NCBI GenBank assembly: GCA_029865265.1
Contig: JAOUHG010000016.1
Location: forward strand, 1 to 64,000
Length of the DNA: 64,000 nt
Reading direction: 5' to 3'
Origin: Candidatus Krumholzibacteriia bacterium
Lineage (GTDB): Bacteria > Krumholzibacteriota > Krumholzibacteriia > WVZY01 > JAKEHA01
In this document: piece after piece, positions 24,638 to 33,689 of the stretch
Position numbering within the stretch: position 1 is the stretch's first letter
Layout of the letters: the number at the start of each line of letters is the position of its first letter
Position numbers and translations under genes: made by a program
Notes under the pieces: model-generated
Seen by the model: the letters and a program-made list of their open reading frames with translations, nothing else
What the model was told of the DNA's origin: nothing
Databases searched by the model: none

Positions 24638-27232
24638 ATGACACTCGTCGGAAGCAAAATACTCCACTATCGGATCCTCGAGGAAATCGGCGCCGGGGGC
24701 ATGGGCATCGTCTACCTCGCCGAGGACGAGAAGCTCCACCGCCGGGTGGCGCTCAAGTTCGTGGGCAAGACCATCCAGGACGACCCCAACGCCCGAGAGC
24801 GGCTGATCCGCGAGGCGCGCGCCGCCTCGCGCCTCAACCACCCGAACATCGTGGCCATCCACGCCATCGAGGAAACCCCCGAGCACATCTTCATCGCCAT
24901 GGAGTACGTGGAGGGCGAGTCCATCCGCAGCCTGGTCAAGCGTGGCGAAATGACGTGGCAGCGCGCGCTGGAACTCGCGCCGCAGATTCTGTCGGCACTG
25001 GCGGTGGCGCACGAACACGACATCATCCACCGCGACGTCAAGTCCGACAACATCATGCTGACCCCCAAGGGCCAGTTGAAGGTGCTCGATTTCGGCCTCG
25101 CGCGCGGGCGCGACACCAGCGCCTACGTCTCGCGCGTGGGGTCCTCCGCCGGCACGCCGGCGTACATGTCACCCGAGCAGGTGCAGGACGGCGAGGTCGA
25201 CCACCGCTCGGACCTCTTCTCGTTCGGGGTGGTGCTGTACGAGATGGTGACGGGGCGGATGCCCTTCAAGGGCGAGCACGAATCCGCGGTGACCTACTCG
25301 ATCGTGAACGAGTCCCCCACCGCGGTGAATGCGCACAACAAGGCGGCGCCGCCGGCGCTGCAAAACGTCATCGCGAAACTGCTGGAGAAGGACCCGCGCG
25401 ACCGCTACCAGAGCGCCGGGGACGCCATCGCGGATCTCGATCGCCTGGGCCACGGCGGCCGCGTGGGAAAACGCACGCGCCGGCCCGCCACCGCCATGGT
25501 GGCGATTGCGGCGGTGGCGGCGATCGCGCTGGCGGCGCTGTGGTTCGCCAGGGGACGCCTTCCGGGCAACGATCCGTTGGTCACCGATGCCAACGCGGGT
25601 CGCAAGATGCTCGCGGTGCTGCCGTTCGAGAACCTGGGCCCCACCGACCAGGAGTACTTCGCCGACGGCGTTACCGAGGAGATCACCACCCACCTCGCCA
25701 ATCTCTCCGGCCTGGGCGTGATTTCCCGCACCAGTGCCATGAAGTACAAGGGTTCGGGCAAGAGCCTGCGCGAAATCGGCAAGGAACTCGGCGTCGACTA
25801 TGTGCTCGAGGGTTCGGTACGCTGGGACAAGTCCGGCGGCGAGAACAACGTGCGCATCAGCACGCAGCTCATCCGCATCAACGACGACACCCACCTGTGG
25901 GCCGAGAACTTCGACCGGGTGTACGACCAGATATTCCGCCTGCAAAGCGAGATCGCCGAGAACGTCGCGGAAGAACTCAATGTTACCCTGCTGGCGCCGG
26001 AACGCGCCGCCATGGCGGCGGCGCCCACGCAGAACCTGCAGGCGTACGACCTCTACATCCGCGGGCGCGCCGGCTACGAACGCGCCCTGTCGACTGCGGA
26101 CATGGACGCCGCCGCGGGGCTGGTGGAAGAAGCGGTGGCGCTGGATTCGACCTTCGCGGATGCGCAGGCCTTCCTGGCGCGGCGCTATGCGAACCAGTAC
26201 TTCAGCCACATCCACCCCGAGCTGCCACGGCTGGAGCAGGCGCGCGCCGCCGCCCTGGCAGCAAGACGTCACGCCGGCGGGGGCCCGGCGGGGCACATCG
26301 CCTTCGGCTACTACCACTACTACGGCAGCCGCGACTACGAGCACGCCCTGGAGGAGTTCGAGCTCGCCCGCCAGTTGCAGCCCAACAACGCCGACGTGCT
26401 GGAGGCGATTTCCTTCGTGCAGCGGCGCCAGGGGCGCTTCGACGAGTCCGTCGCCAACCTCGAGCGCGCCATCGATCTGGACCCCAGCAACGCCGACCGC
26501 ATCGGCAACCTGATGCAGACGCTGCTCTACACGCGCCGCTGGGATGACATGGGGCGCTACATCGCGCGCGGCAATGCGCTGGACCCAAATTCGATTGTGT
26601 TCCCGAGCTATCAGGCGCTGCTGATGGTGGTCCGGGACGAAAACGTAAAGGGTGCGCGCGAGATTCTGAACCCCATGGCGACGCGGCACTTCTTCGTAAT
26701 GGACTTTCTGGTGATGTGCGACCTGATGGCGCGCGATTACACCCGCGTCGCGGAACGGCTGCCCAACCTGAACGTGGTGGCGCAGATGGATACCGCCAGC
26801 TTCTATATCACCCGCGCCAGCGCCTACCACTTCCTCAAAGACGACCGTCGCGCAGTGGTGTTTGCGGACTCCGCGCGCGCTTTCATGGAAGCGCGCGGCA
26901 TTGCTGAGTCCGACGATCCGACCAAACTGGGCGAATACGCCACCGCCCTCGCGATGCTCGGCCGGTCCACGGAGGCAAGGGCCGTCATCGACCGGGCGGC
27001 GGTGATCATGCCGATGTCGCGCGACGCCATGACGGGCACCGACGTACTGAACGCGCGGTCCATCATCTATATCATCACCGGGGACTACGACCTCTCCATC
27101 AGCGACCTGGAGTTCCTGCTGTCGGTCCCCTCGGCCTTCTCACGCGCCATCCTGCGACTGCACCCCGGCTTCGACCCGCTGCGCGAAGACCCGCGTTTCA
27201 AGCGTCTGGTGGAGGAGAAGGTCAGCTCGTGA
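24638..27232 (+). CDS. Membrane Ser/Thr protein kinase with TolB-like and TPR C-terminal region
   Basis: The 864-residue protein carries an N-terminal kinase domain (IGAGGMGIVYLA, K40 in VALKF, D133 in HRDVKSDN, DFGLAR, PEQ motif YMSPEQ). A transmembrane helix at about 286-308 follows. Next is a FlgO/TolB N-terminal-like segment (AVLPFENLGPTDQEYFADGV, VDYVLEGSVRW) found in many adenylate cyclase- and kinase-linked proteins, then TPR units. The last bases overlap the GTG of the PH-domain gene downstream (GTGA), so the kinase is translated together with two membrane proteins. Confidence 0.92.
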   Translation: MTLVGSKILHYRILEEIGAGGMGIVYLAEDEKLHRRVALKFVGKTIQDDPNARERLIREARAASRLNHPNIVAIHAIEETPEHIFIAMEYVEGESIRSLVKRGEMTWQRALELAPQILSALAVAHEHDIIHRDVKSDNIMLTPKGQLKVLDFGLARGRDTSAYVSRVGSSAGTPAYMSPEQVQDGEVDHRSDLFSFGVVLYEMVTGRMPFKGEHESAVTYSIVNESPTAVNAHNKAAPPALQNVIAKLLEKDPRDRYQSAGDAIADLDRLGHGGRVGKRTRRPATAMVAIAAVAAIALAALWFARGRLPGNDPLVTDANAGRKMLAVLPFENLGPTDQEYFADGVTEEITTHLANLSGLGVISRTSAMKYKGSGKSLREIGKELGVDYVLEGSVRWDKSGGENNVRISTQLIRINDDTHLWAENFDRVYDQIFRLQSEIAENVAEELNVTLLAPERAAMAAAPTQNLQAYDLYIRGRAGYERALSTADMDAAAGLVEEAVALDSTFADAQAFLARRYANQYFSHIHPELPRLEQARAAALAARRHAGGGPAGHIAFGYYHYYGSRDYEHALEEFELARQLQPNNADVLEAISFVQRRQGRFDESVANLERAIDLDPSNADRIGNLMQTLLYTRRWDDMGRYIARGNALDPNSIVFPSYQALLMVVRDENVKGAREILNPMATRHFFVMDFLVMCDLMARDYTRVAERLPNLNVVAQMDTASFYITRASAYHFLKDDRRAVVFADSARAFMEARGIAESDDPTKLGEYATALAMLGRSTEARAVIDRAAVIMPMSRDAMTGTDVLNARSIIYIITGDYDLSISDLEFLLSVPSAFSRAILRLHPGFDPLREDPRFKRLVEEKVSS

Positions 27233-27735
27233 CAGCGCCGGTCGCCGACGGCACCACCCACCGTCTCGACCCGCGCTTCATCCCCTACTCGCGGGCGGTG
27301 GGTGCCTGGACGCTCCTGTTCATCATGCCCGTGGTCCTGGGCGGCGCAGTCATCGTCGCCATTGTGGTCCCGCTTCCCGCCTTCTTCCGCCTCTTCATAC
27401 CGATCGCCGCGTTTCTGCTGGTGGCCGCGTGGGGCGCGCTGGCCTGGTTCTGGCCGGTTGTGGAACACCGCTACGCGTCGTACCGGCTCACTGAAGACGA
27501 CATCGAGATCCACGGCGGCGTGCTGTGGCGCAAGGCATCCACCGTGTCGCGCTCGCGCGTGCAACACACCGACATTTCGCAGGGCCCGCTGGAGCGCAAC
27601 TTCGGCCTGGCGCGCCTGCACATCTACACCGCGGGCACCGAACACAGCAAGGTGACGCTGCACGGCCTCGACCACGCGCTTGCGCTCGCTATTCGTGATC
27701 ATCTGCTGGTGACCACCCATGACGACGCCGTCTAG
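27229..27735 (+). CDS. YdbS-like bacterial PH domain membrane protein
   Basis: The 168-residue protein has two hydrophobic helices near the N-terminus (WTLLFIMPVVLGGAVIVAIV; FIPIAAFLLVAAWGALAWFW). A bPH2/DUF304 domain follows (YRLTEDDIEIHGGVLWRKASTV, RVQHTDISQGPLERNFGLA, LHIYTAGTEHSKVTLHGL). Its GTG start overlaps the kinase stop, and it overlaps the next gene by 17 bases. YdbS/YdbT pairs in Bacillus are linked to envelope stress resistance. The exact mechanism is not settled. Confidence 0.88.
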   Translation: MTAPVADGTTHRLDPRFIPYSRAVGAWTLLFIMPVVLGGAVIVAIVVPLPAFFRLFIPIAAFLLVAAWGALAWFWPVVEHRYASYRLTEDDIEIHGGVLWRKASTVSRSRVQHTDISQGPLERNFGLARLHIYTAGTEHSKVTLHGLDHALALAIRDHLLVTTHDDAV

Positions 27736-29236
27736 GCACCGCCTGCACCCGCTATCCCCGCTGTTCGGGATCGCGGCCCAGCTGCGGGGCTTCATCCTGC
27801 CGGCGGCGGTGGTGTTCTTTGCGGCGCGGTCCGGTCCCTGGGACATCTGGCTGCTGTGGGCGGCCATTCCCCTCTCGCTCGCCGCCGTGTACCGCTATTT
27901 CACCATGCGCTACTCCTTCGCCGACGAAGAGATGATCGTCACCTCCGGTGCGCTGTTCAAGAACGAGCGGCACATCCGCTACGCGCGCATCCAGAACATC
28001 GAAACGGTGCGAAATCCGTTTCACCGGCTGTTCGGCGTGGCGGAGGTGCGCATAGAGACCGCCGGCGCCTCCGAGCAGGAGGCACGCCTGCGCGTGCTGT
28101 CGCTGGACGCGGTGGAGGAACTGCGCCGGCACGTCTTCGATGGGAAACGGCGCGCGGGCGTCGAGGCGGGTTCCGGCGCAACGGAAGCGGCGGACGCCCA
28201 CGCCCGCGCGGAGTCGCGCACGCTTCTGCGCTTGAGGCTGCGCGACATCGTCGCGTTCGGATTGATCGACAACCGCGGCCTCATCGTGGTGGCGGCGGCG
28301 TGGGGACTCTTGTGGGAACTCGACCTGCTCGACTTCTTCGACGAGCAGTCGTCGAGCCTCATCCGCTCGCTGTGGAACTCCATGGCCGGAACCGGCGGCG
28401 GGTTCGAAAGCTGGACGTTCGCGCATTTCCTGCGTCATTCATTGATACTGGCCGGGGGGCTGGTGGCGCTGGTGGTGGTGGTGCGAATACTCTCGGTGGC
28501 GTGGGCGGTGTTTCGCCTGTGGGGCTTCACGCTGGAGCTGATCGGAGGGGAGTTGCGTTCGTCGAGCGGCCTGTTTACGCGTGTCCACGGCACCATCCCG
28601 TTGCAGCGCATCCAGCTGGTGACGGTGGACGAGTCTCCGCTGCAGCGGCGTTTCGGCCGGGTGAGCGTCCGGGTCCAGACGGCGGGCGGCGAAGAGAACA
28701 AGGCGGCCACGCGCGAGTGGCTGGCACCCATCCTTCCGCGCGCACTGGCCGACCGTCTCCTCGGCGACGTCCTCCCCGGCCTCGCGCCCGGCGAGATCGA
28801 CTGGCAGCCGGTTGGCGCGCACGCGCGCTGGCGCCTTTGGCGGGAGTGGCTGTGGGTGACACTGGTGGCGGCGCTGGTTGCGAGCCTCATCGCCGATGCG
28901 CTGGGCATCGGGGTGCTGCTCGCGCTCACCACCTACGCCTGGTTCGCCGCGCGCGGCCAGGCGCGAGGCTACGGCTACGCACTCGGCACGGAACACCTGT
29001 CGTTCCGCACCGGCTGGCTGTGGAAGCACACCAGCACGGCGCGCCACGAGAAGGTGCAGGTGGTCAGCATGCACCGTTCGCCTTTCGACCGGCGCTGGCG
29101 CATGGCCTCGCTGGCGGCGGACACCGCGGGCGGCGGCGCGCACCGCATCAACATTCCCTACCTCAACCAGGACACCGCGCGCGACCTGTTCGATCGCCTG
29201 CGCGAGACCGCCAGCCGCACGCGTTTCCGCTGGTGA
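27719..29236 (+). CDS. YdbT-like membrane protein with repeated PH domains
   Basis: The 505-residue protein alternates membrane helices with DUF304/bPH2 domains. The first is at about residues 60-135 (MIVTSGALFKNERHIRYARI, NPFHRLFGVAEVRIETA). The second is at about 275-345 (LRSSSGLFTRVHGTIPLQRI, FGRVSVRVQTAGGEEN). The third is near 425-500 (LSFRTGWLWKHTSTARHEKV, MASLAADTAGGGAH). This is the standard three-domain YdbT layout. It probably forms a complex with the YdbS-like protein, and the operon context places both under the kinase upstream. Confidence 0.9.
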   Translation: MTTPSRHRLHPLSPLFGIAAQLRGFILPAAVVFFAARSGPWDIWLLWAAIPLSLAAVYRYFTMRYSFADEEMIVTSGALFKNERHIRYARIQNIETVRNPFHRLFGVAEVRIETAGASEQEARLRVLSLDAVEELRRHVFDGKRRAGVEAGSGATEAADAHARAESRTLLRLRLRDIVAFGLIDNRGLIVVAAAWGLLWELDLLDFFDEQSSSLIRSLWNSMAGTGGGFESWTFAHFLRHSLILAGGLVALVVVVRILSVAWAVFRLWGFTLELIGGELRSSSGLFTRVHGTIPLQRIQLVTVDESPLQRRFGRVSVRVQTAGGEENKAATREWLAPILPRALADRLLGDVLPGLAPGEIDWQPVGAHARWRLWREWLWVTLVAALVASLIADALGIGVLLALTTYAWFAARGQARGYGYALGTEHLSFRTGWLWKHTSTARHEKVQVVSMHRSPFDRRWRMASLAADTAGGGAHRINIPYLNQDTARDLFDRLRETASRTRFRW

Positions 29237-29256
29237 CGCCGCACGGCCTCTCCCCG

Positions 29257-29940
29257 CTACTCCGCCGGTGAAATGACTTTCTGGAAGGATTCGCCTTCGC
29301 GCAACACGCGAAGGCGTTTTTCGTAGATGGTGAGGCCGATCCTCTCGATCAGCGGCTCGAGCGACTCGGTGTAGTGTGGGAACGTGTGGTGGTGGACCGC
29401 CGCGATGGCGTTGGGCTGCATGCGGTAGATGATCTGCATGGCTTCCTTGGCGTCGGCGCTGCGCAGCGTGCCATCGGACGCGCGCTCGGCGCCAACATGA
29501 ATCACGAGCAGGTTGGCGTAGCCGTGCGTGCGCTGGATCTCGCGCGTGTCCTCGGAGAACAGCGTGTCACCGGTGACGTAGGCCGTGAAGGGACTGCCCG
29601 CGCCTTCCAAACGCAGAAAGTAGCCGTTGTCCTTCCCCGCCGCCGGAACCGCGGCGATGGTCAGAACCGTACCCTTCTTTTCCAGGCGAAGCGAGTCGCC
29701 GTGCACGAGGGGCCTCGCACTCTCGATCGGGGGGTCCGTCACGTTCGCCGGAACCACCACCGTCTTTGCTTCGCAACTCGCAATCGCGTCCGGGTCGAAA
29801 TGATCGGACAGCGCGGACGTGACCAGCACGGCGTCGGTTTCACTCCCCTTCGCTTCGCGAAGGTGGAGCGGGTCGCCCACAATGGCAAACGGCCCCAGCT
29901 CGAGCAGGTACGACGGGCCACCGATCCAGGTGAACTTCAT
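29257..29940 (-). CDS. MBL-fold metal-dependent hydrolase-like protein
   Basis: The 227-residue protein matches short UlaG/metallo-beta-lactamase-fold relatives: MKFTWIGGPSYLLEL at the N-terminus, VLVTSALSDHFDPDAI (position of the zinc HxHxDH-like motif, here reduced to SDHFD), YVTGDTLFSEDTREI and IAAVHHHTFPHYTESLEPL. Metal binding may be altered because the first histidine of the usual motif is missing. The start at 29940 is 4 bases after the purT stop, so it is the last gene of the leftward operon. Its substrate is unknown. Confidence 0.78.
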   Translation of the reverse strand: MKFTWIGGPSYLLELGPFAIVGDPLHLREAKGSETDAVLVTSALSDHFDPDAIASCEAKTVVVPANVTDPPIESARPLVHGDSLRLEKKGTVLTIAAVPAAGKDNGYFLRLEGAGSPFTAYVTGDTLFSEDTREIQRTHGYANLLVIHVGAERASDGTLRSADAKEAMQIIYRMQPNAIAAVHHHTFPHYTESLEPLIERIGLTIYEKRLRVLREGESFQKVISPAE

Positions 29941-29944
29941 GGGG

Positions 29945-31114
29945 TCACTCGTAGCGGATGGTGACGCAGTCCGCGGCCTGACGTGCGAGCTCGCGGGCGG
30001 CGTCGGTGTCCCCGGCCCGCGCCAGTGCAACGCCCATGCGGCGGTACTTGCGCGTATCGGGCTTGCCGAAGAGGCGGATCTGCGTCTCGGGGAGTGCGAG
30101 CGCGCGGTCGAGGCCGTCATAGCCCGCGACACGCGGCGCCTCGCGGTCGGCCAGGATCACCGCCGACGCGGAGGGTCCGTAGTAGTTCACCTGCGGGATG
30201 GGAAGGCCCAGTATGGCGCGCACGTGCAGGTCGAACTCGGACAGGTCCTGGGAAATCATGGTCACCATGCCGGTGTCGTGCGGGCGCGGCGACAGCTCCG
30301 AGAAGATCACCTCGTCCTTCGTGACGAAGAACTCCACGCCGAAGATGCCGGCGCCGCCCAGACGGTCCGTCACCGTCTTCGCCATACGCTGCGCTTCGGC
30401 GAGCTGCGCCGGCGGGAGTGCCGCGGGGATCCACGACTCCTGGTAGTCGCCGCGCTCCTGGCGGTGGCCCACCGGGTCCACATACAGCGTGGGCCCCTCC
30501 CACTGCTTCACCGTGAGCAGGGTGATCTCGAGGTGGAAGTCGATGAACTCCTCCACGATGACCTTCTTCTCGTCGCCGCGCATGTTGCTGCAGGCGTAGT
30601 CCCATGCGTGACCCAGCTTGTCCGCGGAATCCGCCGTGGACTGCCCCTTGCCCGACGATGACATCACCGGCTTGATGACGCAGGGGATGCCGGTGTGTTC
30701 CGCTCCGGCCCGCAGTTCCTCCAGAGAGGTCGCGTAGGCGTACTTCGCGGTGCGCAGTCCCAGCTCGCGTGCGGCGACTTCGCGGATGGCCACGCGATTC
30801 ATGGTGAGGAACGCGGCCTCGGCGGTGGGAATGACCACCAGGCCCCCGCGCTCGAATTCGGCCAGCTTCTCGGTGCGGATGGCCTCGATCTCCGGAACGA
30901 TCATATCGGGACGGTGCTTCGCCACCACCGCGGCGAGCGCCTGCGCATCCAGCATGTTGATGACCTCGAACGCGTCCGCCACCTGCATGGCGGGCGCACC
31001 CGCATAGCGGTCCACCGCCACCACGCGCTTGCCCAGGCGCTTGGCGGAGATGACGACCTCGCGGCCCAGCTCGCCGGCGCCGAGCAGCATCAGCGTATGA
31101 ATGTCTCGCTTCAT
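29945..31114 (-). CDS. purT: Formate-dependent phosphoribosylglycinamide formyltransferase PurT
   Basis: PurT uses formate and ATP to formylate GAR in purine synthesis. The 389-residue ATP-grasp protein has LLGAGELGREVVISAKRLG at the N-terminus, PEIEAIRTE, the glycine-rich IKPVMSSSGKGQS, VEEFIDFHLEITLLTV, GVEFFVTKDEVIFSELSPRP and HDTGMVTMISQ, all diagnostic of PurT rather than PurK. Length is normal. It sits inside an operon that otherwise contains repair and peptidase genes. Confidence 0.96.
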   Translation of the reverse strand: MKRDIHTLMLLGAGELGREVVISAKRLGKRVVAVDRYAGAPAMQVADAFEVINMLDAQALAAVVAKHRPDMIVPEIEAIRTEKLAEFERGGLVVIPTAEAAFLTMNRVAIREVAARELGLRTAKYAYATSLEELRAGAEHTGIPCVIKPVMSSSGKGQSTADSADKLGHAWDYACSNMRGDEKKVIVEEFIDFHLEITLLTVKQWEGPTLYVDPVGHRQERGDYQESWIPAALPPAQLAEAQRMAKTVTDRLGGAGIFGVEFFVTKDEVIFSELSPRPHDTGMVTMISQDLSEFDLHVRAILGLPIPQVNYYGPSASAVILADREAPRVAGYDGLDRALALPETQIRLFGKPDTRKYRRMGVALARAGDTDAARELARQAADCVTIRYE

Positions 31115-31145
31115 CTGTGGAGGCGGGGACGGCGGCCGGCGGCTA

Positions 31146-31607
31146 TCACTTGATCGGCCACATCAGCTCGGTCTTCCACTTCTGGGGATTGGGCTCGAGA
31201 CCCGGGTCGGTGAGGTAGACCTCCCACTGCGGCCCCGCCGATGACCGCTTGTTGGCTTCGATCCACTCGTGGAGGGCATCGTGCGCGTGCGGGAGTCTGT
31301 CGTAGGGCCCCATGTGCACGGTGGTGGCAACGTCACCCGCGGGCAGCATGCCGGCGGTGATACGGCCCTCACCCGGCAAGGGCGCAGGCAACGGGAGGCC
31401 GCCCTCGATGTCGACACGGTCTTCCGAGAAGCCGTGGTAACGGGTGAAGGGGGGACCGCTGGGGTTGACACCGTTGTTGCGCACGTAGCGCCATACTTCG
31501 GGGAGAATCTCTGCGAGGATGGCACCGAGTTCCGCCACATGACACTGCACGCGAATACTCACAACCGGCTGCTCGGTGACCTTGCGAATCTCGACCTGGT
31601 AGGACAT
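31146..31607 (-). CDS. GyrI-like / AraC effector-binding domain protein
   Basis: The 153-residue stand-alone domain has the SOUL/GyrI-like fold signature: VEIRKVTEQPVVSIRVQCHV, GPPFTRYHGFSEDRVDIEGG, MLPAGDVATTVHMGPYDRLP and WEVYLTDPGLEPNPQKWKTE. Relatives bind small hydrophobic ligands or hydrolyse them, and some inhibit DNA gyrase. No DNA-binding domain is attached. The frame opens 12 codons earlier, but the domain begins at this ATG. It belongs to the leftward operon with purT 31 bases downstream. Confidence 0.85.
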   Translation of the reverse strand: MSYQVEIRKVTEQPVVSIRVQCHVAELGAILAEILPEVWRYVRNNGVNPSGPPFTRYHGFSEDRVDIEGGLPLPAPLPGEGRITAGMLPAGDVATTVHMGPYDRLPHAHDALHEWIEANKRSSAGPQWEVYLTDPGLEPNPQKWKTELMWPIK

Positions 31608-31682
31608 CGGCGGCAGTATAGACCGCGACGCACGGGCACGCAAGGGGGGTTACGCCGGGGCCGCCGCCCGCGGCCCTCCGCC

Positions 31683-32033
31683 TCAGCGTCCGCGGCGAAA
31701 CGGCCTGGCAATGAAGCGCAGCGTCTGCCGCAGCTTGAGGCGGAAGAAGCGGCCCTGTCCCAGCAGCGTGCCCCAGATCAGCAGCAGGACTTCGTACGCC
31801 GGGATCACGATGAGGAACTTGATGGTCCAGTACTGCCAGCCCGGCGCATCGTGCGGCACCACCGCGTGCACGATGGGGTAGGCCAGCTTGAGCACGCTCA
31901 TTCCCGCCAGCGAGAACGACAGCAGAATGGCCACCACACCCCATCCGGTGACGCCCCAGCGCGTCTTGAGGAAATTCCAGACGCGGCGGGGCGCCCGTTC
32001 CGACCGGGCTTCTGTGCGTGCCGCCTCGTTCAT
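31683..32033 (-). CDS. Small membrane protein, DUF6787-like
   Basis: The 116-residue protein has two transmembrane helices flanked by basic segments: NFLKTRWGVTGWGVVAILLS and YWTIKFLIVIPAYEVLLLIW, ending LLGQGRFFRLKLRQTLRF. The pattern RWxVxG...GxxRFF...L matches the uncharacterised DUF6787 membrane family of the FCB group. The start at 32033 overlaps the stop of tag in an ATGA, which argues for translational coupling and against the longer frame. Function is unknown. Confidence 0.72.
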   Translation of the reverse strand: MNEAARTEARSERAPRRVWNFLKTRWGVTGWGVVAILLSFSLAGMSVLKLAYPIVHAVVPHDAPGWQYWTIKFLIVIPAYEVLLLIWGTLLGQGRFFRLKLRQTLRFIARPFRRGR

Positions 32034-32623
32034 CGCATCCTCGCGCAGGCCTTGTGACGATAGCAATCCACCGTGTGGTCGTTGACCATACCCGTCGCCT
32101 GCATGAACGCGTAGCAGATGGTCGATCCCACAAAGCGGAAGCCGCGCTTCTTGAGGTCCTTGCTCATTGTGTCTGACACCGCTGTCTTCGCCGGAAGCTC
32201 ACGCAGGCCCTTCCATTTGTTCTGTACCGGCTTCCCGTCCACGAACGACCAGACGTAGCGGTCGAACGTCCCGAACTCCTTTTTGACATCCAGAAAGGCA
32301 CGCGCGTTGTCGATGGCGGACTCGATCTTGAGTCGATTGCGCACGATACCCGCGTCGCCGAGCAAACGGCGCACATCGGCCGCGCGGTAGGCGGCGATCT
32401 TCTTTGCGTCGAAACGGTCGAACGCCCGGCGGTAATTGGCGCGCTTGTTCAGAATGGTGCGCCAGGACAACCCGGCCTGCGCGCCTTCCAGGATGAGGAA
32501 TTCGAAGAGGCGGCGGTCGTCGTGCAGCGGCGCGCCCCACTCCTCGTCGTGGTAGGCGAGCATCAGCGGGTCGTCGCCCGGCCAGATGCAGCGTTTCAGT
32601 AGCTCCTCAGCACCGCGTCCCAT
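32030..32623 (-). CDS. tag: DNA-3-methyladenine glycosylase I (Tag)
   Basis: Tag excises 3-methyladenine from alkylated DNA. The 197-residue protein shows RCIWPGDDPLMLAYHDEEWG near the N-terminus, FEFLILEGAQAGLSWRTIL, RAFDRFDAKKIAAY and the C-terminal GFRFVGSTICYAFMQATGMV with NDH and CYRH, covering the helix-hairpin-helix fold and the zinc-binding Cys/His residues of the family. GGAGG precedes the ATG at 32623. The gene overlaps the end of the P1 peptidase gene by 28 bases and the next gene by 4 bases. Confidence 0.95.
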   Translation of the reverse strand: MGRGAEELLKRCIWPGDDPLMLAYHDEEWGAPLHDDRRLFEFLILEGAQAGLSWRTILNKRANYRRAFDRFDAKKIAAYRAADVRRLLGDAGIVRNRLKIESAIDNARAFLDVKKEFGTFDRYVWSFVDGKPVQNKWKGLRELPAKTAVSDTMSKDLKKRGFRFVGSTICYAFMQATGMVNDHTVDCYRHKACARMR

Positions 32624-33573
32624 GCGACCTCCGATGCAATGTAGCTGATCTCGTTGTACTTGAGGGGCGCGGGGTCGATCTGGTTGGTCGTCACCGCATA
32701 GAGCACGTCGCCGTCGTACATGGTGTGAAACGGATCGATAGCGCGCGCCATGGAGCTGTGCACCTGCCGCGCCATCTGGTTCAACTCGCGCAGTCCCATC
32801 ACCTGGTTGGTTACGACCACGGTGAGGGTGGTGTTTCCCGGCGGCACGTCTGGTTGTGGCTCCACCTCGTCTCGAATCGACACCACCTCGCCCACGCGAT
32901 GGCGGCGTTTCGTCTCGGCGTTCAAATGGCCCCGCACTGCGCGCCCCTCGCGGTCCACCAGGCACCCCACCGCATTCACAACGCAGAAAGCGGCCACGCG
33001 CACGTCACCGGAGGCGTACACCGCACCACCCTGCCCGCAGCGCTCGAGCTGGTAGGGACTTCGCAGCCATTTGCCCACCGTGGCGCACGCGCCCGCGCCG
33101 CGCGGTCCCAGCGGAAACACGCCCGGTCGTGCCGATTCCAGCGCGGCCCGCCCGAGCGCCTTGTCGGGATACACCGCCTTGTTGGCGCGAAAGCGGTTGA
33201 AGTCGAAGATCACCGCGCCCGACACGATGGCGATGTTGTTATAGTTGGTGTCATAGTCCTTGCGCGCCAGCAGCCCGGCACTCACGCCGCTGGAAGCTTC
33301 CAGCCCGTACACCGACCCGCCGGCAAAGCATATGGCGTCCACCCAGCCCTCGCGGTGCGACAGCACCGTGCCCGGCGCGCCACCGCGCACGTCGGCAACG
33401 CCGGTGGCTCCATCCGGAAAGTGAAACACCGTACTCCCGGTGGGTCCCTCCGCGTACTCGGCGACACCAATCGCGAGCCCCGGGAGATCAAACTCCACCA
33501 CCGGGGTCGAGAACGATGTCACCGGCACAAGCGATCCGTTGTCGTTGGTCAGCTGTTCTTTTTCTGGCGTCAT
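32596..33573 (-). CDS. P1 family (DmpA/S58-like) autoprocessing aminopeptidase
   Basis: The 325-residue protein belongs to the Ntn-like P1/DmpA peptidases: GVADVRGGAPGT near residue 60, ICFAGGSVYGLEASSGV, IVSGAVIFDF, and the processing-site region PPGNTTLTVVVTNQ. The threonine there probably becomes the N-terminal nucleophile after self-cleavage, replacing the Gly-Ser of DmpA. Its substrates cannot be told from sequence; relatives act on D-amino acid peptides or beta-peptides. It is first in the leftward operon, with a -10 box almost touching its ATG. Confidence 0.88.
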   Translation of the reverse strand: MTPEKEQLTNDNGSLVPVTSFSTPVVEFDLPGLAIGVAEYAEGPTGSTVFHFPDGATGVADVRGGAPGTVLSHREGWVDAICFAGGSVYGLEASSGVSAGLLARKDYDTNYNNIAIVSGAVIFDFNRFRANKAVYPDKALGRAALESARPGVFPLGPRGAGACATVGKWLRSPYQLERCGQGGAVYASGDVRVAAFCVVNAVGCLVDREGRAVRGHLNAETKRRHRVGEVVSIRDEVEPQPDVPPGNTTLTVVVTNQVMGLRELNQMARQVHSSMARAIDPFHTMYDGDVLYAVTTNQIDPAPLKYNEISYIASEVAWDAVLRSY

Positions 33574-33581
33574 GGACGCGC

Positions 33582-33590
33582 ATTATAGCA
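33582..33590 (-). promoter_or_regulatory. Extended -10 box of the P1 peptidase operon
   Basis: On the minus strand TGCTATAAT is a perfect extended -10 element. Its end lies 8 bases before the ATG at 33573, so the transcript should have almost no leader. It sits back to back with the rightward promoter at 33593. Confidence 0.6.
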
Positions 33591-33592
33591 CC

Positions 33593-33620
33593 TTGACTTG
33601 CTCCTGTGATGGGCTACCAT
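33593..33620 (+). promoter_or_regulatory. Sigma-70 promoter of the M2 peptidase gene
   Basis: TTGACT (33593-33598) and TACCAT (33615-33620) are 16 bases apart, with TGGGC just before the -10. This leaves a leader of about 63 bases containing an AGGAGG ribosome-binding site. Confidence 0.65.
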
Positions 33621-33689
33621 GGTGCGGATGGCGCCGGGCTCCCGTCCCTGATCGCGCCACCACATATCGGGAAATCCCAGGAGGATATA

